Shown here one piece after another: positions 17,165-25,786 of a DNA stretch of 64,000 nucleotides. Each line of letters starts with the position of its first letter. Position 1 is the stretch's first letter. The notes under the pieces were generated by a model, which did not search any database, was not told the DNA's origin, and saw only the letters and a program-made list of their open reading frames with translations. Origin of the DNA: WLMZ01 sp963732585. GTDB taxonomy: Bacteria; Actinomycetota; Acidimicrobiia; Acidimicrobiales; Ilumatobacteraceae. The stretch is taken from NCBI GenBank assembly GCA_963732585.1, contig CAVSZY010000001.1, positions 1-64,000 on the forward strand, given 5' to 3'. The translations under genes were made by a program, and so were the position numbers.

Positions 17165-18064
17165 ATGCTCAGGCTCGGAGAAACACGGCGCTGGAGCGGA
17201 CCTCGGCAGCGGACTCGATGGTGCGCTCAGCCCGTCGCTAACGTCGCTTGGATCGACCTCTTCACCCTGCAACCCGGCGATGATGCCTCGACGTTTCGGT
17301 GGACACCGAACGCGTTGTTACAGACCCCGATGTCCACAGTTCAGGGCGGTGCCGTGCTCGGTGTCGCCGCCGCGGCGATGGAACGGGTCACTGGCAGGGC
17401 AACGCTATGGGCTACGGCCCAGTACCTCTCTTATGCCGTCGGCACCGCCCCACTCGATTTGTCCGTCACCGTCGAAGTCCACGGCCACAACACCACCCAA
17501 GCACGCTGCATCGTGGCCCGCGATGGTCAGGAGATCCTCACGGCCCACTCGGCGCTCGGGGCACGCGACATCGATCTGACGATGACGTGGTCGTCGCCGC
17601 CAGTGGTACCGGCACCCGAGGAGTGTCCGCGATTCACGGTCTTTCAGCGTGGGATGGGCGACATGGGAGACCTGGTCGAGATGCGCCTGGCCAAGGGTCG
17701 CCACCTCAGCGAGAGCCTGACGTCGCAGCAGCCCGGAGACGGTTCGTTCGCCTTTTGGGTCCGCGCCTGGGCCGAGGACGAGCGTCCGATTTCGATCGCC
17801 GATCTGGCCTTCATCGGCGACATGATGCCGTTGACGTTCTCCGACGCCTTGGCCGGACCGTATCGCTGCAACAGCCTCGACAACACGATCCGTGTCGCCC
17901 AACTGGTCACCACGGGATGGATCCTGTTGAGCTGCCAAGCCCAGCATGCCTCCAAGGGTTTCGGCTTCGGGCAAGCCGAGATGTGGTCGCAGAACGGCAC
18001 CTTGCTCGGCGCTGTCAGTCAGACGGTGATCATCCGCCGACGTTCTCGGGCTTCGGAGGCCTGA
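17165..18064 (+). CDS. Acyl-CoA thioesterase family protein (TesB/4HBT_3-like)
   Basis: This protein of about 299 aa has a double hot-dog arrangement. The first half has STVQGGAVLGVAAAAMERVT and the second FAFWVRAWAEDERPISIADLAFIGDMMPL, matching the bidomain thioesterase-like families. The start is uncertain: ATG 17165 is chosen, and homology is obvious only from about 17235. The 3' end overlaps the convergent thioesterase by 35 nt. It would hydrolyse acyl-CoA thioesters. Confidence 0.65.
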   Translation: MLRLGETRRWSGPRQRTRWCAQPVANVAWIDLFTLQPGDDASTFRWTPNALLQTPMSTVQGGAVLGVAAAAMERVTGRATLWATAQYLSYAVGTAPLDLSVTVEVHGHNTTQARCIVARDGQEILTAHSALGARDIDLTMTWSSPPVVPAPEECPRFTVFQRGMGDMGDLVEMRLAKGRHLSESLTSQQPGDGSFAFWVRAWAEDERPISIADLAFIGDMMPLTFSDALAGPYRCNSLDNTIRVAQLVTTGWILLSCQAQHASKGFGFGQAEMWSQNGTLLGAVSQTVIIRRRSRASEA

Positions 18065-18875
18065 GCAGCACTTCCTGGGCAAGCATCGCCACCAGATTGC
18101 CACCCTGGTCATGGGCCATGCCGGTGTACAGCCCGCGATGCGCGCCGACCTTGGCCGGCTCGCAATCCCAGATCACCCACTCGTCGGCGCGTGACTGGTG
18201 ATGGAACCACAGGGCATGGTCGATGCTCGGCCCGCCGGGAGCCACCCCGTCGATGAACACGTCGCCGAAGCCAGAGCCGTAGTCAGAGGCGAAGGCGTGC
18301 AAACAGGCGTGCAGGATTGGGTCGTCAGGAACCGGGACAACCGTGCGGGTCCACACCCGAACCGGCGCGCCGGGACGGCTGGGCCCGCCGTCGGGTCGCG
18401 GCGCGATGCGGGTATCGAGCAGTGGACACCACATGTTCTCTGGCCTCGCGGAGCGTTCCGGTGAGGCCATTCCCGCCCGCGGCGGCTGCACGAATTCGGG
18501 GCCCTCGACGGGGACATGGAACGAGCAGGTCATCTCCCAGATGACCTCGCCGCGCTGCATCGCAGCGACTCGTCGCGCCGAAAAGGAGCGACCGTCGCGA
18601 TCGCGATCGACTTGAAAGAGCACCGGCAGCTTCGGATCTCCTGGACGCAGAAAGTAGCCGTGCAGCGAGTGCGGCAAGCGTCCCGTCGGCACCGTGTAGG
18701 CCGCAGCGCGCAACGCCTGAGCAGCGGTCTCACCGCCATAGATGGCGCGGCGTTCCTCGTGCCAGATACCGCAGCTGCCGCGATAGAGATCACCGTCGAT
18801 GTGTTCGAGATCGAGAAAGGCGAGGTACTCGGCGGCGGTTGGCGCGCTTGGCGCTGTTGGAGCGTCGTCACTCAT
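18030..18875 (-). CDS. tesB: Acyl-CoA thioesterase II (TesB-like)
   Basis: This 281-aa bidomain hot-dog protein carries YRGSCGIWHEERRAIYGGET, RLPHSLHGYFLRPGDPK, SFSARRVAAMQRGEVIWEM and, in the second half, FASDYGSGFGD and ASIDHALWFHH-like segments (SIDHALWFHHQ). TesB releases free fatty acid and CoA from acyl-CoA. The start is ATG 18875 or the ATG three codons earlier. It converges with the thioesterase on the other strand. Confidence 0.87.
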   Translation of the reverse strand: MSDDAPTAPSAPTAAEYLAFLDLEHIDGDLYRGSCGIWHEERRAIYGGETAAQALRAAAYTVPTGRLPHSLHGYFLRPGDPKLPVLFQVDRDRDGRSFSARRVAAMQRGEVIWEMTCSFHVPVEGPEFVQPPRAGMASPERSARPENMWCPLLDTRIAPRPDGGPSRPGAPVRVWTRTVVPVPDDPILHACLHAFASDYGSGFGDVFIDGVAPGGPSIDHALWFHHQSRADEWVIWDCEPAKVGAHRGLYTGMAHDQGGNLVAMLAQEVLLRPPKPENVGG

Positions 18876-18902
18876 CGGCGTCATTCTCGCATCCGAGCCA
18901 GT

Positions 18903-19412
18903 TCACAGCAGAACCGCGAGGCGCTCGACAAGCACCACGATCTCTCGGGCACAGTTGACGAAGGCGTCGACCTCGCCACCGCCGGGGTCGACGACTTCCT
19001 CCCAGGGGTGGAGGTCGACAGCGCCGAGGCCCATCGTGGCGATGCGCTTCGCCGTCGGCTCCGGTGGTGGCGGCAGATGCCGAGTCAAGCGGATCAACGT
19101 GGCGGTGCGCGGCGAGACATCAGCATGTTCTCGGCGCACCCAATGCACGTGTTCGGGAGCCAAGCCGATCACCACATCGCTGGCGCGCAGATGATCGCTG
19201 GTCGCCTGCCGACTCCGGTGCTGCGGCAGCGGCAGCCCGACGTCTTCGAACGCGGCCCGGGTTCGCCACGAGATCGGCAGCCCGTCGACAGAAAGCGTGC
19301 CGGCCGTCTCGACGTGCAGATCGGGACGGAAATGGCGCAAGGCAACGCCCGCCATCACCGATCGAGCGGCGTTGCCCGTACACAAGAAGAGAACCGAGAT
19401 CGCCAAACTCAA
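18903..19412 (-). CDS. Low-molecular-weight protein tyrosine phosphatase family
   Basis: The P-loop VLFLCTGNAARSVMAG gives the CX5R signature (C-T-G-N-A-A-R) at the N-terminus, and a candidate general acid Asp lies in VVDPGGGEVDAF. The start is inferred as TTG 19412, 5 nt after the MFS stop; longer frames are shadows of the MFS gene. The ~169-aa length is normal. It is probably coupled to the transporter gene upstream. Substrate unknown. Confidence 0.75.
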   Translation of the reverse strand: MSLAISVLFLCTGNAARSVMAGVALRHFRPDLHVETAGTLSVDGLPISWRTRAAFEDVGLPLPQHRSRQATSDHLRASDVVIGLAPEHVHWVRREHADVSPRTATLIRLTRHLPPPPEPTAKRIATMGLGAVDLHPWEEVVDPGGGEVDAFVNCAREIVVLVERLAVLL

Positions 19413-19417
19413 CCGTC

Positions 19418-20923
19418 CTATTCGGTCGTCACGGTGATCGAGGTGCGCTCGCGCAACGGGGTTTCCGGCATGAACCAGGCGGCGACAACAGCGAGAACGA
19501 CCAATGGCACGCTGACGAACATGCCGGCGGCGACAGCATTTGCCAAGGACTCGACGACGCCAGAGCGCAGCGGCTCTTCGAGCTTGGCGACCGCCGCTGG
19601 CCCCGAGGCGATCTGCGCGGCGTCGAGCCCAGCCCCACCCGAGAGCGCGGCCACCTCGGAGCGCAATCGGGCGAGGATCGCCGAGCCGACGGCGCCGATA
19701 CCCAACGTTGCGCCGATCGAGCGCAGGGTGATCATCGCCGAACTCGCCGCGCCAAGGTGCTCGACAGGCATCGAGTTCTGGGCCGCAAGGTTGCCGATCG
19801 GTGCCACAATGCCGAAGCCAATGCCCATGACGACCATCATCAGCATGATCGTCCAGGTGCTGGTGGCCACGTCGATGGTCGCCAGCCACAGCGCGGCGCC
19901 GACGAGCACGCCCGTGCCCGCCAGCAACGGCCATCGGTAGCGCCCGGTGTGGGCCACCCGGCGGCCGGCGGCGATCGAGGCGAGGCTCATCGAGATCATC
20001 AGCGGCGCAAGCTGCAGGCCCGAGCTACTGACCCCGGAGCGCTTGACAGTTTGCAGGAACAGCGGAAGGTACGAAGCAGCGGCGTTGAATGGAATCGTCG
20101 TCAGCGCGCCGAGCACGACGGCGATCATCAGCGTTCGATTCTTCAACAAGCGCATCGCCAGAACGGGCTCGGCTGCCCGCCGCTCGACAGCGACGAAGGC
20201 AAGACAAATAGCGACGGCGACGACAAGCAATCCGACAATGGTGCCCGACGTCCAGGCGTGCTCATTTCCGCCCCACAGCCCGATGAGCAGCAAGCAGACG
20301 ATCATCGTGGAGAGCAGCGCGGCACCGAGCAGATCGAGTTTCGCTGGTCGGCGGCCGCCGACCCCGCGCAGCGACGTCGAGGTGACCGCTGCGGCGATCA
20401 AGCCGAGCGGCAGGTTGATCAAAAAGATCAGCCGCCAATGGAAATAGTCGACGAGCACACCGCCCATCAGCGGCCCAAGGACGCTGCCAGCCGCGTAGGT
20501 CGCCGACATCAGCCCGACGTATCGCCCACGTGTTCGCGGGGCGAGGATGTCGGCCATGATGATGAAGCCAAGGGCTGTTAAACCACCGCCGCCGATTCCC
20601 TGAATGGCGCGACAGATGACCAGTTGCAGCATGTTCTGCGCCCCACCAGCGAGCAACGAACCGACGACGAACAGGGCGATTGCGCTGAGGTAAGCCTCGC
20701 GGCGGCCATAGACGTCGCTGATCTTGCCCCACAGTGCCGAGCTAACGCTGGTGGCCAGCATGTAGGCGGTAAACATCCAGGTCACAAGGCTGAGGCCACC
20801 GAGATCACCGACGATTGTCGGCACAGCGGTAGCCACGATCGTCGACTCGATCGAGGCCAGAAACATCCCGGCCATCAACGCCCACATGATGCGCATCACT
20901 TGGCGATGGGTGAGTTGCTCCAC
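19418..20923 (-). CDS. MFS drug:H+ antiporter, DHA2 (14-TM) family
   Basis: This 501-aa integral membrane protein has 14 predicted segments. It carries TIVATAVPTIVGDLGG at helix 1, motif A GKISDVYGRREAYL after helix 2 and an antiporter motif C-like stretch in helix 5 (SVLGPLMGGVLVDYFHWR). EmrB/QacA-type pumps export drugs or lipophilic acids. In this setting it might export toxic lipid intermediates, which is speculation. Confidence 0.88.
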   Translation of the reverse strand: MEQLTHRQVMRIMWALMAGMFLASIESTIVATAVPTIVGDLGGLSLVTWMFTAYMLATSVSSALWGKISDVYGRREAYLSAIALFVVGSLLAGGAQNMLQLVICRAIQGIGGGGLTALGFIIMADILAPRTRGRYVGLMSATYAAGSVLGPLMGGVLVDYFHWRLIFLINLPLGLIAAAVTSTSLRGVGGRRPAKLDLLGAALLSTMIVCLLLIGLWGGNEHAWTSGTIVGLLVVAVAICLAFVAVERRAAEPVLAMRLLKNRTLMIAVVLGALTTIPFNAAASYLPLFLQTVKRSGVSSSGLQLAPLMISMSLASIAAGRRVAHTGRYRWPLLAGTGVLVGAALWLATIDVATSTWTIMLMMVVMGIGFGIVAPIGNLAAQNSMPVEHLGAASSAMITLRSIGATLGIGAVGSAILARLRSEVAALSGGAGLDAAQIASGPAAVAKLEEPLRSGVVESLANAVAAGMFVSVPLVVLAVVAAWFMPETPLRERTSITVTTE

Positions 20924-20980
20924 TGTCTGGACAGTAGGTGCACCATCGCCGGGCCGACGAGTCGCACCGGCCCGGGCGAG

Positions 20981-21757
20981 TTACAAGGCGGACGAGTAGC
21001 CCCCGTTAAGCGGGATCGTCTGACTGGTCAACCAACTGGCCGCAGGACTGGCCAGGTAGGCGACCAACCCGGCGACATCGTCGGGCAGACCAGGGCGACG
21101 AATGGCGTAGCCCTTGAGCCGCGAGGCGGTTTGTTGTTCGTCGAGATCGACCCAGGCCGCCTCGGTGAGCGGCGTGCGCATCGTGCCCAGCGAGATGTTG
21201 TTGGCGGTGATCCCGTAACGGCCGACCTCGTTGGCAACGCTGCGGGTCAACCCAGCCGCGCCGGCTTTCGCGGCGGCGTAGGCCGCCATCATCGGTTCGC
21301 CGACCCGCCCGGCATCGGAGATGATCGTGATCACCCTCCCCCAGCGGGCCTCGATCATCCCTGGGAGCACAGCGCGGGTGGCGTTCATCACCCCGTAGAG
21401 ATTGACCCGCAGAAACTTGTCCCAATCGGCGGGGCTGGTTTCAGCGAACGGACGCATGCCCGGCCAGCCGTCGGCTCCGGCGTTGCCGGCGTTGTTGACC
21501 AAGACGTCGACGCCACCCAACTCGGACACGGCGCCAGAAACCATCGCCAAGTCGGTGACATCGAACGGTGCGGCGACGGCGTCGCCACCGGCGCCACGCA
21601 ATGCCTGGGCCTGGGCCTCGGCGCGCTCGATCACCAGGTCGTTGACCGCAACCCGAGCCCCGGCTTCGGCCAGCATCGCGGCGATACCGGCGCCCACCCC
21701 CTGGCCCGCGCCGGTGATCAACGCCGTTCGCCCGGACAGATCGATGGTCACAGTCAT
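20981..21757 (-). CDS. SDR-family oxidoreductase
   Basis: This 258-aa classical short-chain dehydrogenase has an NAD(P)-binding TGAGQGVGAGIA, LVNNAGNAG, catalytic Ser in IISDAGR and YAAAKAG (Tyr, Lys), and ends with the usual LNGGYSS. Asp in AVNDL after beta2 favours NAD(H). It is last in a tight four-gene operon with two decarboxylase-like genes and a malonyl-CoA synthetase-like ligase (12-nt gap), and likely oxidises or reduces a hydroxy/keto-acyl-CoA. Confidence 0.9.
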   Translation of the reverse strand: MTVTIDLSGRTALITGAGQGVGAGIAAMLAEAGARVAVNDLVIERAEAQAQALRGAGGDAVAAPFDVTDLAMVSGAVSELGGVDVLVNNAGNAGADGWPGMRPFAETSPADWDKFLRVNLYGVMNATRAVLPGMIEARWGRVITIISDAGRVGEPMMAAYAAAKAGAAGLTRSVANEVGRYGITANNISLGTMRTPLTEAAWVDLDEQQTASRLKGYAIRRPGLPDDVAGLVAYLASPAASWLTSQTIPLNGGYSSAL

Positions 21758-21769
21758 GGTGTACGTCCT

Positions 21770-23248
21770 TCAGCTCAGCGCATCCGCCGCCTGTTGGCGA
21801 AGGACATTCTTTTCGACCTTGCCCATCGCGTTGCGCGGCAACGCTTCGAGCACCAGCACGTGTTTGGGAACTTTGAACCCGGCCAGTTCGACCTTGGCCT
21901 GGGAGCGCAGCTCAACGTCGTCGAGCACGTGGCCCGGCGCAGCGACGACGGCGGCGACGACGCGTTCACCGAAGTCGGCATCGGCCAGGCCGAACACGGC
22001 GCTCTCCAGCACCCCGGGTAATTGATCGAGCACCGCCTCGACCTCTTTGGGATAGACATTGAGTCCGCCGGTGATGATCAAATCCTTGGCCCGCCCGACG
22101 ATCTCGACGTAGCCGGCTGCGTCGTAGCGCCCGAGGTCGCCGGTGATGAACCAGCCGTCGGTGCTGAACTCGCTGGCTTGCAGCTCGGGTCGCCCCCAGT
22201 AGCCGTCGAACACGCTGGCCCCACGCACCTGGATGGAACCGACACCAGCAGCCTCGTTGCCAGCTTCAGCGTCCGCCATCTCGACGATCCGCAGCTCGAT
22301 TCCCGGCAACGGCAAACCCACGGTGCCCGGGCGACACGGGCCGGCGAGTGGGTTCGAGGTCAGGATGCAGGTTTCGGTCATGCCGTAGCGCTCGACGATG
22401 TGATGTCCGGTTCGCTTGCTGAATTCCTCGTGCGTCGCCGCCAACATCGGCGCCGAGCCGGAGGTGAACAGGCGCACCTCTTTGACGACCTCGGCGTTGA
22501 GCCCTGGATCGGCCAGCAACCGGGTGTAGTGCGTGGGCACCCCCATGAACACACTGCACTTGGGCATAGCCGCCAATACCCCGTCGGGATCGAAGCGCGA
22601 CAACACATGCATCCGCGCTCCGCTGATCAGCGCGCAGTGCACGGCGACGAAGAGGCCATGGGTGTGGAACAACGGCAAGGCGTGCAACAACACATCGTCG
22701 GCGCTGAATCCCCATACTGCCGCCAGGGCCTGGGCGCTGGCGGCCAGATTCGCCTGGCTCAACATCGCGCCTTTCGGACGACCAGTGGTTCCCGACGTGA
22801 ACAGGATCGCCGCGAGGTCGTCATGGCGGCGGGCGACGTCGACGAACTCGGTTGGACTGGCGTCGGCGTGCGCCGCCAAGGCGTCGAAGCTCACAACGTT
22901 GGCGTCGATCCCCGGCGCGTCGGCGACCACCAGCCTGGCCCCGGCATCGCTGATCAACAGGTTCAGCTCGCGCGCCGTGTATTGCTCGTTGAGTGGCACA
23001 TACACCGCGCCGACACGCAACGCACCGAGATGCATGGCGATCAGGTCGATGGACTTCGCTGCCTGCACGGCGACGCGATCGCCGGGTGTCAGGCCGAGCG
23101 CCACCAACGCTGTAGCGAACTGTGCCGAGCGTTCGAGCAGATCCTGGTTGCTCCAACGCCGGCCCCTGTCGTCGGTGAGGCAGTCGGCGTTGGGACGGCT
23201 TCTGGCCTCGGCCAGAAGCGCGTCGACCAGCGGATTCGTGCCGTTCAA
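21770..23248 (-). CDS. Malonyl-CoA synthetase-like acyl-CoA ligase (MatB-like)
   Basis: This 492-aa ANL-superfamily enzyme has the P-loop LFTSGTTGRPKGAMLS, the A5 region ERYGMTETCI, and the A8 hinge IVGRAKDLIITGGLNVYPKE. Its size and the wording around GLNVYPKEVEAVLDQLPGV resemble MatB malonyl/methylmalonyl-CoA synthetases. The start is assigned to TTG 23248, which overlaps the stop of the upstream gene (TTGA); no other start fits. It forms acyl-AMP then acyl-CoA. Confidence 0.82.
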   Translation of the reverse strand: MNGTNPLVDALLAEARSRPNADCLTDDRGRRWSNQDLLERSAQFATALVALGLTPGDRVAVQAAKSIDLIAMHLGALRVGAVYVPLNEQYTARELNLLISDAGARLVVADAPGIDANVVSFDALAAHADASPTEFVDVARRHDDLAAILFTSGTTGRPKGAMLSQANLAASAQALAAVWGFSADDVLLHALPLFHTHGLFVAVHCALISGARMHVLSRFDPDGVLAAMPKCSVFMGVPTHYTRLLADPGLNAEVVKEVRLFTSGSAPMLAATHEEFSKRTGHHIVERYGMTETCILTSNPLAGPCRPGTVGLPLPGIELRIVEMADAEAGNEAAGVGSIQVRGASVFDGYWGRPELQASEFSTDGWFITGDLGRYDAAGYVEIVGRAKDLIITGGLNVYPKEVEAVLDQLPGVLESAVFGLADADFGERVVAAVVAAPGHVLDDVELRSQAKVELAGFKVPKHVLVLEALPRNAMGKVEKNVLRQQAADALS

Positions 23249-23755
23249 CGCGCCACCACGTAGGCGCCGTCGACGTTCCAGCGCATCATGTCGATCTCCT
23301 CGGCGGTGATCCAACGGTGGGTCCCCAAGGTCACCTGCAGCTTCTGGGTGTTGAACTTGAGCACCTTCAAGGTCAGTTCGACCAGTTGCTCGTCGGTGAA
23401 GGCGGCGCGCAACTGGGTCACGGTGTCGTCGTCGAGATCGCCGGGTCGGGTCATCGAGCGCGTCAGCGAACGCCAGCGCCAGGCGGTGCACGGAGTCCAA
23501 CGCTTCGGCCTGCACCGGCGCAGCGATCGCCAGCTCGACGATCTCCCGGGAGCGCTGATCGTGTTCGACAACTGCCGAACGGATCGACAGTCAAGTGTGA
23601 CAGTCATGATGTTTCGCTGCCCGCAAACGCACCAGTTCCGTGGTGACGGCGTCGATCGCGCTCAGCGCCAACACCCGCTGCTGCCAGTCGGCCATCGCCT
23701 GGCGAAGCTCGGCCGCAGGATGCGCCCCGGGAAGCCGAGGCGACGGAGTTGTCAC
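23245..23755 (-). CDS. Carboxymuconolactone decarboxylase/AhpD-like protein, candidate selenoprotein (C-x-x-U)
   Basis: The start is GTG 23755, overlapping the upstream stop (GTGA). The frame encodes VTTELVRLRAAKHHDCHT, then TGA (23591-23593), then LSIRSAVVEHD. The TGA is residue 55, the second position of the CxxC redox pair found in AhpD-like proteins, so it reads C52-H-T-U55. A hairpin 17 nt downstream resembles a bacterial SECIS. The C-terminal part (DLDDDTVTQLRAAFTDEQLV, LKVLKFNTQKLQVTLGTHRW) is in a second frame because of one apparent extra base near 23455. Corrected length is about 170 aa. The alternative is a pseudogene with a stop and a frameshift. Redox and proton-relay chemistry is the family role. 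Confidence 0.6.
23563..23580 (-). promoter_or_regulatory. Predicted bacterial SECIS hairpin of the decarboxylase-like gene
   Basis: On the minus strand GTTCGGC pairs with GTCGAAC (7 bp including one G-U) around an AGTT loop (23570-23573). Seventeen bases separate the TGA from the loop. There is a G in the first two loop positions, as required in bacterial SECIS. A weaker lower stem (GATC/GATC) extends it. Confidence 0.5.
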
Positions 23756-24153
23756 GACGCCACCAGTCCAAGGCGCGTCCACATCGCTGTCATCCGTAGT
23801 CGCTGCTCGACGGCCAGCAGGGCGTAGACGAAGTCGACCGTGGCGTCAGCGCCGAGGTGGCGCTGCACCGCGGCGACCTGGTCGTCGCCGATCGCCGCGA
23901 CGTCGATGACGAATTGCTCGGCGAGATCGATGCACGCTTGCTCGCGTTCGCCAATCTCGCTGGCGTCGGCGTGCGGCCCCGGCCCCAATCCGATCAATAC
24001 AGCCATGCGTTCTCGGCAGGCATCGAGCAACCGCTGATCGACGACAACGGCGGCGACACCAGCCAGATCACGCAACGAGTCGAGGATCGCGGGCTGCCGG
24101 GCGAGCGCCAGCGAGATCGTTGCTTCGACGGTTGTTTCGCTGGAATCGACCAC
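23752..24153 (-). CDS. Carboxymuconolactone decarboxylase-like protein without CxxC
   Basis: This 133-aa helical protein of the AhpD/CMD superfamily has REQACIDLAEQFVIDVAAIG, DDQVAAVQRHLGADATVDFV and YALLAVEQRLRM. It lacks the CxxC pair. The start is GTG 24153, inferred because the frame upstream runs into the divergent nitroreductase promoter. It overlaps the next CMD-like gene by 4 bases, so the two may form a mixed oligomer, one redox-active and one not. Confidence 0.7.
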   Translation of the reverse strand: MVDSSETTVEATISLALARQPAILDSLRDLAGVAAVVVDQRLLDACRERMAVLIGLGPGPHADASEIGEREQACIDLAEQFVIDVAAIGDDQVAAVQRHLGADATVDFVYALLAVEQRLRMTAMWTRLGLVAS

Positions 24154-24222
24154 AGGGCGACAGTAGCGGGCAGGTTGCGCGCTGGACGCAGACGGCGTGC
24201 AGGCATCTGCCACAATCGTGCG

Positions 24223-24870
24223 ATGACCGCACCACCAATCGATAACTCGCTCGACGTCTGGGAGGCGATGAGCACGGCGCGCACGATGCGTCGCTTCTCC
24301 GATCAAACGGTCGACGACGAGGTGCTGGCCCGCTGTCTTGAGGCGGCGACCTGGGCACCCTCCGGCGGGAACCAACAGCCCTGGCGTTTCGTCGTCATCA
24401 AGGGCGCGCAGGCTCGCCAGACCATGGCGCTGGGAGCGGCACGCGCCTTCGAGTTGATCAAAACAACGTACGGTCTCTGCCTCCCCGAAGCTGACGACAC
24501 CTCGCCACGGGCGCGGACCACACGAGCGACCTTCGAGCTCCACGAAGGCGCTGGCGAGGTTCCTGCGGCGGTGCTCTTCTGCGTCAAAGAACAGCCGCTG
24601 ACCGCACCACTGATGTTGGGCGGCTCGATCTTTCCAGCGATGCAAAACTTCCTGCTGGCGGCACGGGCGATGGGCCTGGGAACCTGCGTCACTGGTTGGC
24701 ACGTCGCCGCCGACGCTGAATACCGAACGACGTTTGCGATTCCCGACGACTGGTACCTCGCCGCGGTAGTCGTGGTCGGCCATCCCCTCGGAAAGCACGG
24801 CCCTGTTCGCCGCCGGTCGGTCAACGAGGTGGCCGTCGTCGATCGCTGGGATCAACCCTTCCCGATCTGA
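24223..24870 (+). CDS. Nitroreductase-family FMN oxidoreductase
   Basis: This 215-aa protein has the nitroreductase opening ARTMRRFSDQTVDDEVL, the FMN-contact block ATWAPSGGNQQPWRF, and LGTCVTGWHV near the C-terminus. It is divergent from the CMD-like operon across a 69-nt gap, so the two may be co-regulated. The substrate is unknown; quinones, enones or nitro compounds are usual in the family. Confidence 0.88.
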   Translation: MTAPPIDNSLDVWEAMSTARTMRRFSDQTVDDEVLARCLEAATWAPSGGNQQPWRFVVIKGAQARQTMALGAARAFELIKTTYGLCLPEADDTSPRARTTRATFELHEGAGEVPAAVLFCVKEQPLTAPLMLGGSIFPAMQNFLLAARAMGLGTCVTGWHVAADAEYRTTFAIPDDWYLAAVVVVGHPLGKHGPVRRRSVNEVAVVDRWDQPFPI

Positions 24871-24888
24871 CGTCGCAGGGAGAGCAGA

Positions 24889-25722
24889 TCAACTGCCGAG
24901 GCGTTGGAATCTGGGTGGCCGTTTCTCGAGAAATGACTGCACACCTTCGACGAATTCGGGACCGGCGAAGCTCTCCATCATCAGTTGTTCAGCGGCGCGT
25001 TCGGCGTCGCCAAGCCCACGGTGCAACTGCTCATAGACCTGGCGTTTCATCACCGCCAATGAACGAGGGCTACAGGTGCTGGCCAGATTCTCGGCATAGG
25101 TGCGACAGACGGCGAGCAGCTCATCCGATTCGACGAGATAGTTGGCCAGACCAAGTTTGAACGCTTCTTCGCCGCGCACCTTGCGCGACGAGAACAACAG
25201 ATCAAGGGCCACGCCGGGTCCGACGAGGCGAGGCAACAGCCAGCTCAAACCCCATTCGGCGATCAGGCCGCGCTGCGCGAACGAGGTGACAAACAAGGCG
25301 TCCGGAGTGACCACGCGCAGGTCGCAACACAGCGCGAAGGGGTAGGCCATGCCCGCCACCGCACCGTTGATCGCAGCGATGATCGGCTTGTTGATCATCA
25401 TCAAATAGGGGAACCGACCGCCGAAATCGGAGTCCGGGTCGGGTTCCACGCGGCCCTCACCGGCGATGCCTTCGCCCCCTTTACCCTCGGACAGTCCGGC
25501 CAACGCGTTCATGTCCGCCCCGGCGCAAAAGGCCCGCCCGGCGCCGGTGACGACGATGGCGACAACCGCAGCGTCGGCCTCGGCGCGCAACAGCGCATCG
25601 CGGATCTCGGCGTCCATCCGCCCGGTCCAGGCGTTCATGTACTTCGGCCGATTCAGGGTGATCAAGGCAATGGGATCCTCGACCTGATAGAGGATGTCGC
25701 GGTACTCCGCTTGTGCGTTCAT
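24889..25722 (-). CDS. Enoyl-CoA hydratase/isomerase family protein
   Basis: This 277-aa crotonase has TLNRPKYMNAWTGRM, the first oxyanion-hole block AFCAGADMNAL and the second INGAVAGMAYPFAL, then GLIAEWGLSWLLPRLVG where Glu sits at the catalytic position. The C-terminus EGVQSFLEKRPPRF is typical. It would act in beta-oxidation of an acyl-CoA. Confidence 0.9.
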   Translation of the reverse strand: MNAQAEYRDILYQVEDPIALITLNRPKYMNAWTGRMDAEIRDALLRAEADAAVVAIVVTGAGRAFCAGADMNALAGLSEGKGGEGIAGEGRVEPDPDSDFGGRFPYLMMINKPIIAAINGAVAGMAYPFALCCDLRVVTPDALFVTSFAQRGLIAEWGLSWLLPRLVGPGVALDLLFSSRKVRGEEAFKLGLANYLVESDELLAVCRTYAENLASTCSPRSLAVMKRQVYEQLHRGLGDAERAAEQLMMESFAGPEFVEGVQSFLEKRPPRFQRLGS

Positions 25723-25786
25723 CCGACGAAGCTAGCTCAGGCGGTCGCCTCGCAGTCGGCTCGCACGCGGCGGCTACCGTGCAGCC

